Below are positions 8,095 through 17,484 of a DNA stretch of 64,000 nt, piece by piece (position 1 is the stretch's first letter; the number at the start of each line of letters is the position of its first letter). The notes beneath the pieces were generated by a model that was not told the origin of the DNA, ran no database searches, and saw only the letters and a program-made list of their open reading frames with translations. The DNA is from Phenylobacterium sp. (lineage in GTDB: Bacteria > Pseudomonadota > Alphaproteobacteria > Caulobacterales > Caulobacteraceae): contig NZ_JAUSLG010000089.1 in NCBI RefSeq assembly GCF_030646615.1, forward strand, positions 1 through 64,000, read 5' to 3'. The position numbers and the translations under genes were made by a program.

Positions 8095-10349
8095 CAGTAG
8101 ACGTACCCGACACGGATGCCGATCGTGCGCGGGCGGACCCGGGCGTAGCGGCTGGCCGTGAAGGCCTCGGGGTGCACATAGGTCACCGAGCGGTCGTCAA
8201 ACAGGTTCTCCACATAGGCGCCTACGGTGACGTGGTCGAAGGCGGCGGCCACATTGGCGTTCGCCACCGTATAGGCGTCGGTGTGGTCGAAGGTGGGGGT
8301 GGGGACGGTCGGGCGTCCGGGCGTATTCGGGAAGGTGTTGGGGAAGGAGCCCACCCGCTGGATCGAGAACGAAGCATTGCCCTGGCCCGTGGCGCCTACG
8401 GGGAAGCGATAGCTGGTGACCAGCGAGCCCTGGAATCGGGGGCCCGATAGCCGAACGCCTTCCTCGGCGCCGGAGATGGCGGCTTCCTGGGGCGACAGGT
8501 CGTCGACCTCGGAATCGTTGATCGCGCCGTTGAACGCGACCGTCCAGCTGGGGTGGGGGACGGCCAGCAGCTCGAACTCCAGCCCCTGGCTGATGGCGCC
8601 GCCGATATTGGTGGCGAACTGGACGGAGTCCGAGACCCGGTTGGCCTGGACCTGGATGTTGTTCCAGTCGATCCGGTAGAGGGCCAGATTGGCGCTGAGG
8701 CGGCCGTCCAGCCAGCGGCCCTTCAGCCCGACCTCGTAATTGATCAGCTTGTCGGAATCCGCCCCGGGCGGGATCACCAGGTCGGTCGGATCGACCACGC
8801 TGACCCGCCCGGCGAAGGCGTTGACGACCGGCGCGCGGAAGCCTGTGGCCACGGCGCCGTAGACTGTCATGTTCGATTGGGGACGCCAGGAGAGGCTGAG
8901 CCGGTATGAGGGGCCTTTCTCCTTGGCCTTGGCCCCTTCGGCCGCCACGATCGGCGTGATGGTCAAGGGACCCGACACCCCCGTCAGGGCCGCGGTCAGG
9001 TAGTTGCTGTTATAGCCGCCTTCCTCGGTGAAGGCCTGGGCGTCGATGGAGCCGTACCGAAGGCCGCCGGTGACCCACAGGTCGTCGGTGAAGCGATAGG
9101 TCAGCTCACCGAAGACCGCCTTCTCATGGGCGATCGAGTGGTTGTACAGCCGCTGGTAATATTCGTCGGGCAGGCCGGTGATGCCGCGGGCCGTCAGGAA
9201 ATCCGGCCGCGAGCGATAGCCGAAATCCACATCCCGGCGACGCTCGAAGTAGAAGCCGCCCACCGACCAGTCGAACCGCCCACCGGGGTCGGAGACCAGC
9301 CGCATCTCCTGGACGAAGGTGTCGTCATAGGCGTCGGCGTCGAGGGCGAAGGCGATGGCCTGGGCGAAGGTGCCGGCCAGGTCCACATAGAAGGTCTGGT
9401 TGAACTCCGACCAGGTGGACGAACTGGTCAGGCGCGCGCCGTCGAACTGGTATTCGACCGTCACGTTCTGGTTGGTCATCTCGCCGGTGAACAGGTCCGG
9501 ACGGTCGGAGATGCGCTTGTCGACCCCCAGGGCCGGGCTGGTCAGCGAGGAATCCTTGGGCTCGCTGTCCTCGTGGGAGGCGGTGAGCCGCACCGAGAGC
9601 CGGTCGGTGGGCTCCCACAGCAGACTAGCGCGGGCGCCCCAGGCCTCCAGCGCATTGGACCCTTCGATCCCGGCGCCGACATTGTCGATATAGCCCTCTT
9701 CGTCGCGGCGGAAGCCGACGATCCGCAGGGCGAGCCTGTCCTCGATGAGCGGGATGTTGACCATGCCGTTATAGCGCTGCCGAAGGGCGTCGCCGTCGGT
9801 CATGCCGAAATCCACCAGGGCCTCGGCCTCGAAGGCCGCGGGATTGGGCTTCTTCGTTAGGATGCGAAGGGCGCCGGCCAGGGAGCCCGAGCCGAACAGG
9901 GTGCCCTGCGGGCCGCGCAGGAATTCGATCCGCTCCACGTCGAACAGGGTGGGGTCCAGGATGGTCGAATTGCCGTTCGCCGAGATCGGCAGTTCGTCGA
10001 TATAGATCGCCACCGTGCTCTGCAGGTTGGCGTTGTAGCCGTTGGTGGAAATGCCGCGGGCGGTGAAATTGTTGAAGTTGGCGCTGGCCCGGTTCAGCAC
10101 GACGCCCGGCGTCTCGTAGGCCAGGCCCTCATAGCCGACGATGCCCTTCCGGTTGAGCTCCTCCTGAGACAGCGTCGTGATGCTGAGTGGCACGTCCTGC
10201 AGCCGCTCTTCGCGTCGGGTGGCGGTGACGATGACCTCCTCGACCACCGCTGCTTCGCCCTGGGTGCGCGTGGCGGCCGTTTGCGCCACGGCCGTCGAAG
10301 CCCCCGCGCACGCGACCGCGCACGCTGAGGCGAGAAGATACGCCCTCAT
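8094..10349 (-). CDS. TonB-dependent receptor
   Basis: A 751-residue outer-membrane receptor. The signal peptide MRAYLLASACAVACAGASTA is followed by a plug domain (EEVIVTATRREERLQDVPLS, VERIEFLRGPQGTLFGSG, AGALRILTKKP) and a beta barrel ending in the aromatic residue of VGYVY. The start was set at the ATG at 10349, which has GGAGG eight bases upstream; an in-frame start 57 bases further upstream would bury the signal peptide. It is the first gene of the MFS-esterase-ligase-TetR operon, so its cargo is probably a hydrophobic ester rather than iron; nothing siderophore-specific is visible. Confidence 0.93.
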   Translation of the reverse strand: MRAYLLASACAVACAGASTAVAQTAATRTQGEAAVVEEVIVTATRREERLQDVPLSITTLSQEELNRKGIVGYEGLAYETPGVVLNRASANFNNFTARGISTNGYNANLQSTVAIYIDELPISANGNSTILDPTLFDVERIEFLRGPQGTLFGSGSLAGALRILTKKPNPAAFEAEALVDFGMTDGDALRQRYNGMVNIPLIEDRLALRIVGFRRDEEGYIDNVGAGIEGSNALEAWGARASLLWEPTDRLSVRLTASHEDSEPKDSSLTSPALGVDKRISDRPDLFTGEMTNQNVTVEYQFDGARLTSSSTWSEFNQTFYVDLAGTFAQAIAFALDADAYDDTFVQEMRLVSDPGGRFDWSVGGFYFERRRDVDFGYRSRPDFLTARGITGLPDEYYQRLYNHSIAHEKAVFGELTYRFTDDLWVTGGLRYGSIDAQAFTEEGGYNSNYLTAALTGVSGPLTITPIVAAEGAKAKEKGPSYRLSLSWRPQSNMTVYGAVATGFRAPVVNAFAGRVSVVDPTDLVIPPGADSDKLINYEVGLKGRWLDGRLSANLALYRIDWNNIQVQANRVSDSVQFATNIGGAISQGLEFELLAVPHPSWTVAFNGAINDSEVDDLSPQEAAISGAEEGVRLSGPRFQGSLVTSYRFPVGATGQGNASFSIQRVGSFPNTFPNTPGRPTVPTPTFDHTDAYTVANANVAAAFDHVTVGAYVENLFDDRSVTYVHPEAFTASRYARVRPRTIGIRVGYVY

Positions 10350-10427
10350 TTGATGTCCTCCCTCGACGTCGGTCATGAGCGCCGACGTTCGCCGGGATGG
10401 GGCCATGATCGGGCCAGGGAGTCAATC

Positions 10428-10447
10428 TTCACTCTCAAGAGGGTGAA
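10428..10447. promoter_or_regulatory. Near-perfect 20-bp palindrome upstream of the TonB receptor operon
   Basis: Arms TTCACTCTC and GAGGGTGAA around AA, with one mismatched pair. It sits about 80 bases before the receptor start and close to the LuxR stop. Size and symmetry fit a TetR-type operator, and the operon ends in a TetR gene. Binding is inferred. Confidence 0.45.
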
Positions 10448-10510
10448 TAACTAAGTTCGGTCAGTGACGCCCGCCCTGGGCTGCTGACACGTCGGGTTGG
10501 CTGCGCGTCC

Positions 10511-13270
10511 TCAGGCCGAGAGGGCTGTACGATCTCCGAGGCGGTCGTTCTCCGGCGGAGTCCGCAGGGAAGGTTCGGGGATGAGCCCCCGCTCGGCGGA
10601 GACGCGCACCGCGTCGCGGCGGCGGCTGACGCCGATTTTCCGGAACACCGACTTCAGGCGATACTTCACCGTGTCGGGGGACATGCCGATGATCCGAGCG
10701 ATCTCCTTGTTGGAGTGGCCCTGGCTCAGATAGTAGAGCACGTCGCCCTCGGCCGCGCTGAGGCCGTGGAGGGTGCGGTTCGTGCGTGTGGCGGCCAGGG
10801 TCCTCGACAGGCCTTTCAGGAAGTGTTCGCGGAAGCGGTCGGCGCCGAAACCCGCGGCGATGGCGTCATCGAGCAGCGGTTGCAGGATGGCGTGGGCGTC
10901 GATGAAGGGCCGCGAAAGGCCCTGGAACACGGCCAGTTCAACGGCCTGATCGAAGGTGATGCGGGCCTCGGCCTCGTCGCCCAGTTCGTGCTGACCGTGG
11001 GCCAGCAGGATGTTGACGTCGATCAGGAGACGCGAGGCGCCATGCGCCTCCGCCCATCGCTTCAGTTGGCCAAGCTCGGCGAGGGCCTCAAGGATCAGGC
11101 CCTCCTGCAGCATCAGCCGGCCGCGGCAGAGGGCTGCGGCCACGGCGACCGGGCGGTACCCCGGCGAATCTTCCGCCATCGCGTCCGCCAGGGCGTCCAG
11201 GCCGATGGCGGACGCCCGGCTATGGATCACCTCCAGGGACGCCTCGCTCATCAGGAGGAGCTCGATCTCGCAGAGATCGGCCAGCAATTCGAGCTGCCGC
11301 AGGCGCCGCCGCAGCGCCGTACGGCGCGCGCGATCGACCACATCCAGCGCCTCGTCGAGGGCGCCGGCGCCGGCCAGGGCGCGAGCCTCGGTGAAGTAGG
11401 CCGCGGAATAGACGTCCACCCAGCCGTCGAACCGCTCCATATGCGGAAGCGCCCAGGCCAGCAGGGCGCGCGCCTCATCGGCCTGATCAAGTTCATACAA
11501 GAGCACCGACTGGAAGGCCGCGCAGTTGGCCGCCAGATCCGACTGGCGCCCAAAATTATCGACGATCTGGCGCCAGGCCTCGTCCAGGATGGCGGCCGAC
11601 TCGATGGACCGGCCCTGGGCGCGCTTGATGCGGGACTCCAGGAAGCGGGTGAACAGGTCGCTATAGAGCGATCCCAGGGCCTGGTAATGGTCCCGGGCAG
11701 CCAGGGTGGGCTGCAGGGCGCGCTCCAGCCAGCCGCCCTCGAAATATTTGGCGCCCACCGTCTCGCTGGTGTTGGCCAGCACGAGGTGGTCATTGGCCGG
11801 CAGCTTGCGGAGCAAGGCCTCGCGGGCCAGCAGATCCTCCAGGCGCAGGGGCTGGTTTTCGTAGTCGCTCAGGGTGTCGCCCACGACCTGGATCTCGGTC
11901 TGCAACTCGGCGGGCAGATGGTCCTGGCCCTGGGCAAGGAAGCCGTCGAACGAGGCCCGCGCCAGGCCCAGCTCGCCGGTCTTGATCTGAAGATAGACCT
12001 CGGCGAGCGCCAGGCAGGGACGGGCGGCGATGGCGGCCTTGGACAGTCCGGCCAGCCCACGCTCCACCACCCCCTGTTGGCCCTGGGGGATCAGCCGCCA
12101 GCCGCCTGCGGTCTCCAGAATCTCCGCCAGCAGGGCCTGGTCGCAGGCCTGCAGGGCGTGGTTCACCGCCTCGGCGATGTCGCCGCCTTCCGCAAACCAC
12201 CGCGCCGCCCGCCGCTGCAGCGCGGCGTGGAGGTCGCGATCGACCCGCAACAGCCGGTCGCGCATGCAGTCGGCGAACAGCTGGTGGTAGCGATAAGCGT
12301 CTCGGTTCGGCGTCACCGGGGCGAGGAAGACCCCCTGCTGTTCGAGCCTTTCCAAAAGTAGCCCGCCATCGGTGCGCTCAAGGAGGACATTGACCAGTTC
12401 TCCCGTCAGGCGGTTGAGCACGGCGGTCTGCATGACCAGGTCCCGGGTCTCGTCCGGCAGGGTCATGAGCACCTGTTCGGAGAGATAGCGGGCGAGCTCC
12501 ACGCTGGGGCCTGAGAATCTCGCCATCGCCTCGTCCTGCGGGACGCCGCGCTGGAGCGACAGGCCGGTCAGCTTGACGGCGATGGGCCAGCCCTCGGTCC
12601 GTTCAAGAATCCTGTCGACATCGCCGGCGGCGAGGCCTCGCCCGGCGCGCTCCAGCAAGGTCTCAGCCTCCTGCTCGGAAAAGCGGAGGTCGGTCACGTC
12701 GATCTCAAGGAACTGCGCCTCTGCGGCGAGCACGGACTGACCAAGCGAGGGATAGTCCCGCGAGGCGAAGACGAAATGGCAGTGGGCCGGCGCCAGGCGG
12801 ATCATCGACTGCAGGAAGGCCGTGACCTGCGGGCTGTCGGCGTGATGCAGGTCATCGAGGATAAGAACGAAGGGCAGCTGGCAGGCCGCAAGCTCGTGCA
12901 GAATGGCCGAAAGCGCCGCCCGGGGCGGAAGCTCGGCAGGGTGTGGTCCGCCCCCCGCGCCCTCGGCCTCGTCTCCACGGATGGCCAGCATCAGGTAGCG
13001 CACCAGGCGTTTGACATCCCGATCGTCGCGTTCGAGGCTCAGCCAGGCCGTTCGAACCCGGCTTGTCGCCAGGCTGTCACGCCATTGGGCCAAAAGACTG
13101 GTCTTGCCGTAGCCGGCCGGGGCGTGGATCAGCGTCAGGCGGTTGTCCAGCGCCGCCCGCAGGCGCTCAAGCAGCGGGGCGCGCCGAATCTGATCGCCGA
13201 TCCAGACCGGCGGATCAAACTTCGCGGCCAATAGGTCGTCCACGGAAGTCACGAGCGCTCGAGGCCTCAT
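10511..13270 (-). CDS. LuxR family ATP-dependent regulator (MalT/LAL type)
   Basis: A 919-residue signal-transduction ATPase with a C-terminal LuxR DNA-binding domain. The Walker A motif APAGYGKTS lies at residues 50-58, and a Walker B LILDDLHHAD near 145. A long helical, TPR-like middle part follows. The helix-turn-helix (LSAAEGDVLYYLSQGHSNKE, then MSPDTVKYRLKSVFRKIGVS) lies in the last 75 residues. MalT-type proteins bind ATP and an inducer, oligomerise and activate nearby catabolic promoters. It lies just upstream of the TonB receptor operon on the same strand and divergent from the hydantoinase operon, so either could be its target. The ATG has no well-spaced ribosome site; the start could be a few codons inside. 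Confidence 0.88.
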   Translation of the reverse strand: MRPRALVTSVDDLLAAKFDPPVWIGDQIRRAPLLERLRAALDNRLTLIHAPAGYGKTSLLAQWRDSLATSRVRTAWLSLERDDRDVKRLVRYLMLAIRGDEAEGAGGGPHPAELPPRAALSAILHELAACQLPFVLILDDLHHADSPQVTAFLQSMIRLAPAHCHFVFASRDYPSLGQSVLAAEAQFLEIDVTDLRFSEQEAETLLERAGRGLAAGDVDRILERTEGWPIAVKLTGLSLQRGVPQDEAMARFSGPSVELARYLSEQVLMTLPDETRDLVMQTAVLNRLTGELVNVLLERTDGGLLLERLEQQGVFLAPVTPNRDAYRYHQLFADCMRDRLLRVDRDLHAALQRRAARWFAEGGDIAEAVNHALQACDQALLAEILETAGGWRLIPQGQQGVVERGLAGLSKAAIAARPCLALAEVYLQIKTGELGLARASFDGFLAQGQDHLPAELQTEIQVVGDTLSDYENQPLRLEDLLAREALLRKLPANDHLVLANTSETVGAKYFEGGWLERALQPTLAARDHYQALGSLYSDLFTRFLESRIKRAQGRSIESAAILDEAWRQIVDNFGRQSDLAANCAAFQSVLLYELDQADEARALLAWALPHMERFDGWVDVYSAAYFTEARALAGAGALDEALDVVDRARRTALRRRLRQLELLADLCEIELLLMSEASLEVIHSRASAIGLDALADAMAEDSPGYRPVAVAAALCRGRLMLQEGLILEALAELGQLKRWAEAHGASRLLIDVNILLAHGQHELGDEAEARITFDQAVELAVFQGLSRPFIDAHAILQPLLDDAIAAGFGADRFREHFLKGLSRTLAATRTNRTLHGLSAAEGDVLYYLSQGHSNKEIARIIGMSPDTVKYRLKSVFRKIGVSRRRDAVRVSAERGLIPEPSLRTPPENDRLGDRTALSA

Positions 13271-13291
13271 CCCTACGACAACTTCAAGTCA

Positions 13292-13306
13292 GACTAGGGG
13301 CTAGTC
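13292..13306. promoter_or_regulatory. Perfect inverted repeat in the LuxR/hydantoinase divergent region
   Basis: GACTAG-GGG-CTAGTC, 22 bases before the LuxR start, with an outer TACGAC (13274-13279) / GTCGTA (13304-13309) pair. It could be an autoregulatory operator or a leader hairpin for the LuxR gene. Confidence 0.4.
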
Positions 13307-13465
13307 GTAAGGGACGCAAAACGCCGATCACCCGTTGGCGCGCGGACTTACCCGTTCTGTCTGCGTGATTACCCTTCTGGGCGCCGATATCACCCGCCTT
13401 GCTCATTGCTCGCTCATCCCAGGGCGCCTCTAATCCACGGCGTAGCGGGGCGACGAGGTGTAAGC

Positions 13466-15097
13466 GTGCGAATTGGCGTCGATGTGGGCGGGACGAATAC
13501 CGACGCCGTGCTGATCGACAGCACCCGTATCCTGGCCTCGACAAAACAGCCCACCACGGCCGATGTCCGGACCGGCGTCGCCGCGGCGATCACCGAGGTG
13601 CTTGGCCAGGCCAAGGTGTCGCCTGAGGCGGTGGGGGCGGTCATGATCGGGACCACCCATTTCACCAACGCCCTGGTGGAGCGCCGCCGGCTGGATCAGG
13701 TGGGGGTATTTCGGCTGGCCTCGCCGTCGGGGGAAGCACTTCCGCCGTTGACCGGCTGGCCGGCGGGACTGGTCGAGCAGTTGGGGAAATCCATCTTTCT
13801 CCTGCCCGGTGGGCATGAGGTCGATGGACGCGAGATCGCGCCCTTCGATGAGGCCGCTGTCCGCCAGGCCGCCCGCGCCTGCCGCGGGGCCGGCCTGACC
13901 GCCATCGCCGTCACCAGCGCGTTTGCGCCGATGAACGCCACGATGGAAACCCGCGCCGAGCGCGTCATCCTGGACGAGCACCCGCAGGCGGTGGTCAGCC
14001 TGTCCCACGCCATCGGCCGGCTGGGCCTGATCGAGCGTGAGAATGGGACCATCCTCAACGCCGCGCTGACAAGCCTGGCGAGACAGGTCATCGCCTCCTT
14101 CGCCGAGGCGCTGCGCGATCTTGGCCTCGCGGCGCCGCTCTACATCTCCCAGAATGACGGCACGCTCACCTCGTCGGAGAACGCGGCGCGATACCCGGTC
14201 ATGACCATCGGCTCGGGCCCCACCAACAGCATGCGGGGCGCGGCGTTCCTGAGCGGCATGCAGGACGCCATCGTCATGGATGTCGGCGGCACCACCTGCG
14301 ATGTCGGCGTCCTGGCGGGTGGCTTTCCCCGCGAGTCCGCCGTGGCCGTCGATATCGGCGGGGTGCGCACCAACTTCCGGATGCCCGACGTCCTGGCGCT
14401 GGGCCTGGGCGGCGGCGCCTGCGTCCATCTCGACCCGGCCCTTTACGTCTCGGACACGCTCGATCCGGACAAGTTGCGGGTGGGGCCGGAGTCGGTCGGC
14501 TTCCGCATCACCGAGGAGAGCTACATCTTTGGCGGTGAGACCCTGACCGCCAGCGACATCGCCGTGGCCGTGGGCCGGGCACGCTTTGGCGACCCCGAAA
14601 ACCTCCCGAACCTCAGCCTGGCGGTGCGCGACGGGGTCTGGAACCACATGCAGGACATGCTCGCCAGCGCCCTCGACCGGATGAAGACCGCCCCTGGGGA
14701 CGCCGACATCATCGCTGTGGGGGGCGGCCATTTCCTGATCGGCGACAGCCTTCCCGGGGCGGCCAGGGTGGTGCGCCCGCAGCATGCCGCCGTGGCCAAC
14801 GCCATCGGGGCCGCCATCGCCCAGGTCGGCGCCCAGCTGGAACAGATCCTCGACTATGACCAGACCCCCCGCGAGGCGGCGCTGGCGCAGATGAAGGCCC
14901 AACTCGCCGACCAGATCGCCGCGGCCGGCGGCGTCGCTGAGACCTTCCAGGTGGTGGATATCGACGAGATCTTTCTCAGCTACCTCCCAGGCCGCGCGGC
15001 CCAGGTCCGCATGCGGGCGGTGGGCGATCTTGAGCACCTCGCCGGCGCGTCGACGACGGGGGTGGACGTTTCCGCGGAGGCCAGACATGCGCATTGA
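13466..15097 (+). CDS. Hydantoinase/oxoprolinase family protein, HyuA-like subunit
   Basis: A 543-residue ASKHA-fold protein of the hydantoinase/oxoprolinase A family, which uses ATP to open cyclic amides or carboxylates related substrates. The N-terminal phosphate loop GVDVGGTNTDAVLID follows the start, GTTHFTNALVERRRL and the second phosphate site MDVGGTTCDVGVL are present, and AVGGGHFLIGD closes the nucleotide site. Length (about 540) fits the short form lacking the C-terminal domain of full HyuA. The GTG at 13466 was chosen over an earlier in-frame ATG because GAGG lies eight bases before it and it opens directly into the fold. The gene overlaps its DUF917 partner by 11 bases. Confidence 0.85.
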   Translation: MRIGVDVGGTNTDAVLIDSTRILASTKQPTTADVRTGVAAAITEVLGQAKVSPEAVGAVMIGTTHFTNALVERRRLDQVGVFRLASPSGEALPPLTGWPAGLVEQLGKSIFLLPGGHEVDGREIAPFDEAAVRQAARACRGAGLTAIAVTSAFAPMNATMETRAERVILDEHPQAVVSLSHAIGRLGLIERENGTILNAALTSLARQVIASFAEALRDLGLAAPLYISQNDGTLTSSENAARYPVMTIGSGPTNSMRGAAFLSGMQDAIVMDVGGTTCDVGVLAGGFPRESAVAVDIGGVRTNFRMPDVLALGLGGGACVHLDPALYVSDTLDPDKLRVGPESVGFRITEESYIFGGETLTASDIAVAVGRARFGDPENLPNLSLAVRDGVWNHMQDMLASALDRMKTAPGDADIIAVGGGHFLIGDSLPGAARVVRPQHAAVANAIGAAIAQVGAQLEQILDYDQTPREAALAQMKAQLADQIAAAGGVAETFQVVDIDEIFLSYLPGRAAQVRMRAVGDLEHLAGASTTGVDVSAEARHAH

Positions 15098-16190
15098 ACG
15101 CACGGCCCTGGCCGATCTGGCCTGGGGCGCCGCCTTCCTGGGATCGGGCGGGGGCGGGGATCCCTATTACAGCCTCCTGCTGGCGGAGGCGGCCTTCGAA
15201 CGCTCTGGCGGTTTCGAGCTGATCGGTCTGGATGAGATCGCCGATGACGCCCTGGTGGCGCCCTGCGGCTGGATCGGCGCGCCCACGGTCTCGGTGGAGA
15301 AGCTGCCCAACGGCAATGAGGCGGTGAGCGGCCTGCGGCGACTGGAAGCGATCATGGGGCGCCGCATCGACGCCGTGCTGCCGATCGAGATCGGCGGCGG
15401 CAACGGGCTTGCCCCCTTCCTCGCCGCCGCAGAGCTGGGCGTGCCGGTGCTGGACTGCGACGGAATGGGCCGCGCCTTCCCCGAATCCCAGATGGCGATC
15501 TTCAATATCCGCGGGCTTTCGGCCTGTCCGTCGATCGTCACCGACGCCTCGGGCGCGCTGGCGGTCATCGAGACGACGGACAACGACGCCCATGAGCGCA
15601 TCGCCCGGGGGCTCTCGGTGTCCATGGGGGGCATCGCCCACATGGTCGAGTATCCGCTGTCGGGCGCCCAGGCCAAGGCCACAGCCATCCCCGGCAGCGT
15701 CAGCACGGCCTGCGCCATCGGGGCGGCGGTGCGCCGCGCCCGCGCCGACGGGCGCAGTTCCTTTGCGGCGCTGGAACGGGCGGTGGAGGCGACGGGCCTC
15801 TATCCCTATTGCCGCACGCTTTTCGACGGCAAGATCGTCGATCTTGAACGGGAGACCCGGGGCGGCTTCTCGGTCGGGCGGGTCATCATCGAAGGGCTGC
15901 GCAGCTCCAGCCGGATGATGATCGAATTCCAGAACGAGAACCTGGCCGCCTGGGGCGACGGGGTCCTGCGGGCCATCGTCCCGGACCTGATCACCATCAT
16001 GGACAGCGAGACCGCCGACGCCATCACCACCGAGCGGCTGAAGTATGGGCAGCGGGTCCGTGTCGTCGCCGCCGCCGCGCCGGCCCAGTTGCGGGACGCC
16101 ACAGCCCTGTCCTTCGTGGGCCCGGCGGCGTTCGGATATGACACCCCCTTCGTCCCCGTCGAGCGCCTGAATGCGGAGATCGCAGCGTGA
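15087..16190 (+). CDS. DUF917 family protein, partner of HyuA-like subunit
   Basis: A 367-residue DUF917 protein. It opens with the family text LADLAWGAAFLGSGGGGDPY, and shows GAPTVSVEKLPNG, EIGGGNGLAPFLAAAELGVP and DCDGMGRAFPESQM, all conserved in the family. DUF917 genes regularly sit next to hydantoinase/oxoprolinase A genes, and the domain has been linked to (thio)hydantoin processing, though the reaction here is unproven. The ATG at 15087 lies within the end of the HyuA-like gene, and the stop overlaps the permease GTG as GTGA. The three genes therefore form a tight unit for import and opening of a small cyclic amide. Confidence 0.85.
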   Translation: MRIERTALADLAWGAAFLGSGGGGDPYYSLLLAEAAFERSGGFELIGLDEIADDALVAPCGWIGAPTVSVEKLPNGNEAVSGLRRLEAIMGRRIDAVLPIEIGGGNGLAPFLAAAELGVPVLDCDGMGRAFPESQMAIFNIRGLSACPSIVTDASGALAVIETTDNDAHERIARGLSVSMGGIAHMVEYPLSGAQAKATAIPGSVSTACAIGAAVRRARADGRSSFAALERAVEATGLYPYCRTLFDGKIVDLERETRGGFSVGRVIIEGLRSSSRMMIEFQNENLAAWGDGVLRAIVPDLITIMDSETADAITTERLKYGQRVRVVAAAAPAQLRDATALSFVGPAAFGYDTPFVPVERLNAEIAA

Positions 16191-17447
16191 GCACATCAGC
16201 GCCGACGGACAACTACGCCAGTGGTCCGTTACCCGAGAGCCTCACCATCCCGGGCTGGCGGGTGGCCTTGATTCTGGCGAGCTTCACCTTCTCCTTGCCC
16301 GGCTTTCTGAATGGGGCGCAGATCGGCCTGGCGGTGGGCTTCTGGCCAGCCCTGCTGGTGTCTGTGCTGGCGGGCCTGATCCTCTGCGCCGGGGCAGCCC
16401 TCACCGCCGTGGTCAGCGTGCGCACGCGGCTGACCACCTACATGCTGGTCCAGCGGTCCTTTGGGGGTGGGCGGCGCGGCCCTGGTGAACCTGGTGGTGG
16501 CGGTGATCCATTACTGTTGGTTCGGGGTGAATGTCTCCTTCCTGGGCGACGCCCTGGTGGCGGCCCAGACCGGCGGCTACGGCCCGCCCGGGGACTTCGC
16601 CCTGTTCGTGATCGTCGGCAGCATCGTCATCACGCTCTCGACCATCTACGGGTTCAAGACCCTGGATCGCCTGGCCATGGTGGCCGTACCCCTGGTGGGG
16701 GTGATCCTGCTGATCGTCTGTGTGCTGGCCGTTCGCGCCGGCCCCTTCGAGCTGGCGGCCGTCGCCAACCCCCCGGCGCCGATGAGCTTCGGCGTCGCCC
16801 TGTCCTCCCTGGTGGGGGGCAATATGCTGGCCATCGCCGCCATGCCTGACCTGTCGCGCTTCATCCGCAGCGAGCGGGGCGCTGTCTCGGCCATGGTGCT
16901 GTCCTACCCGCTGGCCACCCCGATCTTCATGGTCATCTCGGTTCTGATCGCCCTGGCGACGGGCCGCACCGACATCATGCAACTGGTGGTGAGCTATGGG
17001 CTCGGCGCGCCGGCTCTGGCCATGCTGCTGCTCTCGGTCTGGACCATCAACGCGCTCAATCTCTATTCCGCCGGCCTGTCCATGGCGGCGACCTTCCCAA
17101 GGGTCCCGTCCTGGATGTTCACCATCGGCGGCGGCGCTTTGGGCTGCCTGTTCGCGCTCATGGGCATCCTCGACGCCTTTATTCCCTTCCTGGTGGCGCT
17201 TGGCCTCATCATTCCGCCGATCGCGGCGATCTATGTGATCGACGGGTTCATGGTCTTCCGGTCAGGCGAGGCGTCCTGGAGCGGCAGGTTCCGGTGGGAG
17301 GCGATCGGCGTCTGGCTGGGGTCCCTGGCGATCACCATGCCGGCCACCGCCCTGGGCTGGACGGTGACCACGGTCCCGGCCCTGGACGCCACCATCCTCG
17401 CCGCCGTCGCCTATCTGGCGCTGCTTCGACTCCGCAAGCGGATCTGA
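16187..17447 (+). pseudogene. NCS1-type (cytosine/hydantoin) permease with a one-base frameshift
   Basis: The gene starts at GTG 16187 in GTGA overlap with the DUF917 gene. Residues 1 to about 94 (GWRVALILASFTFSLPGFLN through TYMLVQRSFGG) match the first helices of nucleobase:cation symporters. At the G5 run 16463-16467 the reading frame breaks; one frame further on the text resumes without loss as VGGAALVNLVVAVIHYCWFG and runs to 17447. The span is 1261 bases, one more than a multiple of three; removing one G would give 419 residues, normal for the family. The rest of the operon is intact, so a sequencing error, a recent mutation or slippage are all open. Expected substrate: a hydantoin-like or nucleobase-like ring. 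Confidence 0.85.
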
Positions 17448-17484
17448 TCCTTCAGGCGCCGCGCGCTGCAACCGGGAGATCTCC

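Noticed and set aside
6767..8179. A 1015-residue open frame (5132-8179) reading through the MFS region into the esterase
   Set aside because: The part upstream of 6766 is the out-of-frame shadow of the MFS gene, rich in Arg, Gly and Pro with no family features; the esterase starts at its signal peptide.
10715..12361. Long plus-strand frame opposite the LuxR gene
   Set aside because: It mirrors the LuxR reading frame in GC-rich DNA and shows no domain, signal or ribosome site of its own.
13430..15103. 557-residue minus-strand frame opposite the HyuA-like gene
   Set aside because: Low-complexity antisense text; the plus-strand gene has clear ASKHA motifs and operon overlaps.
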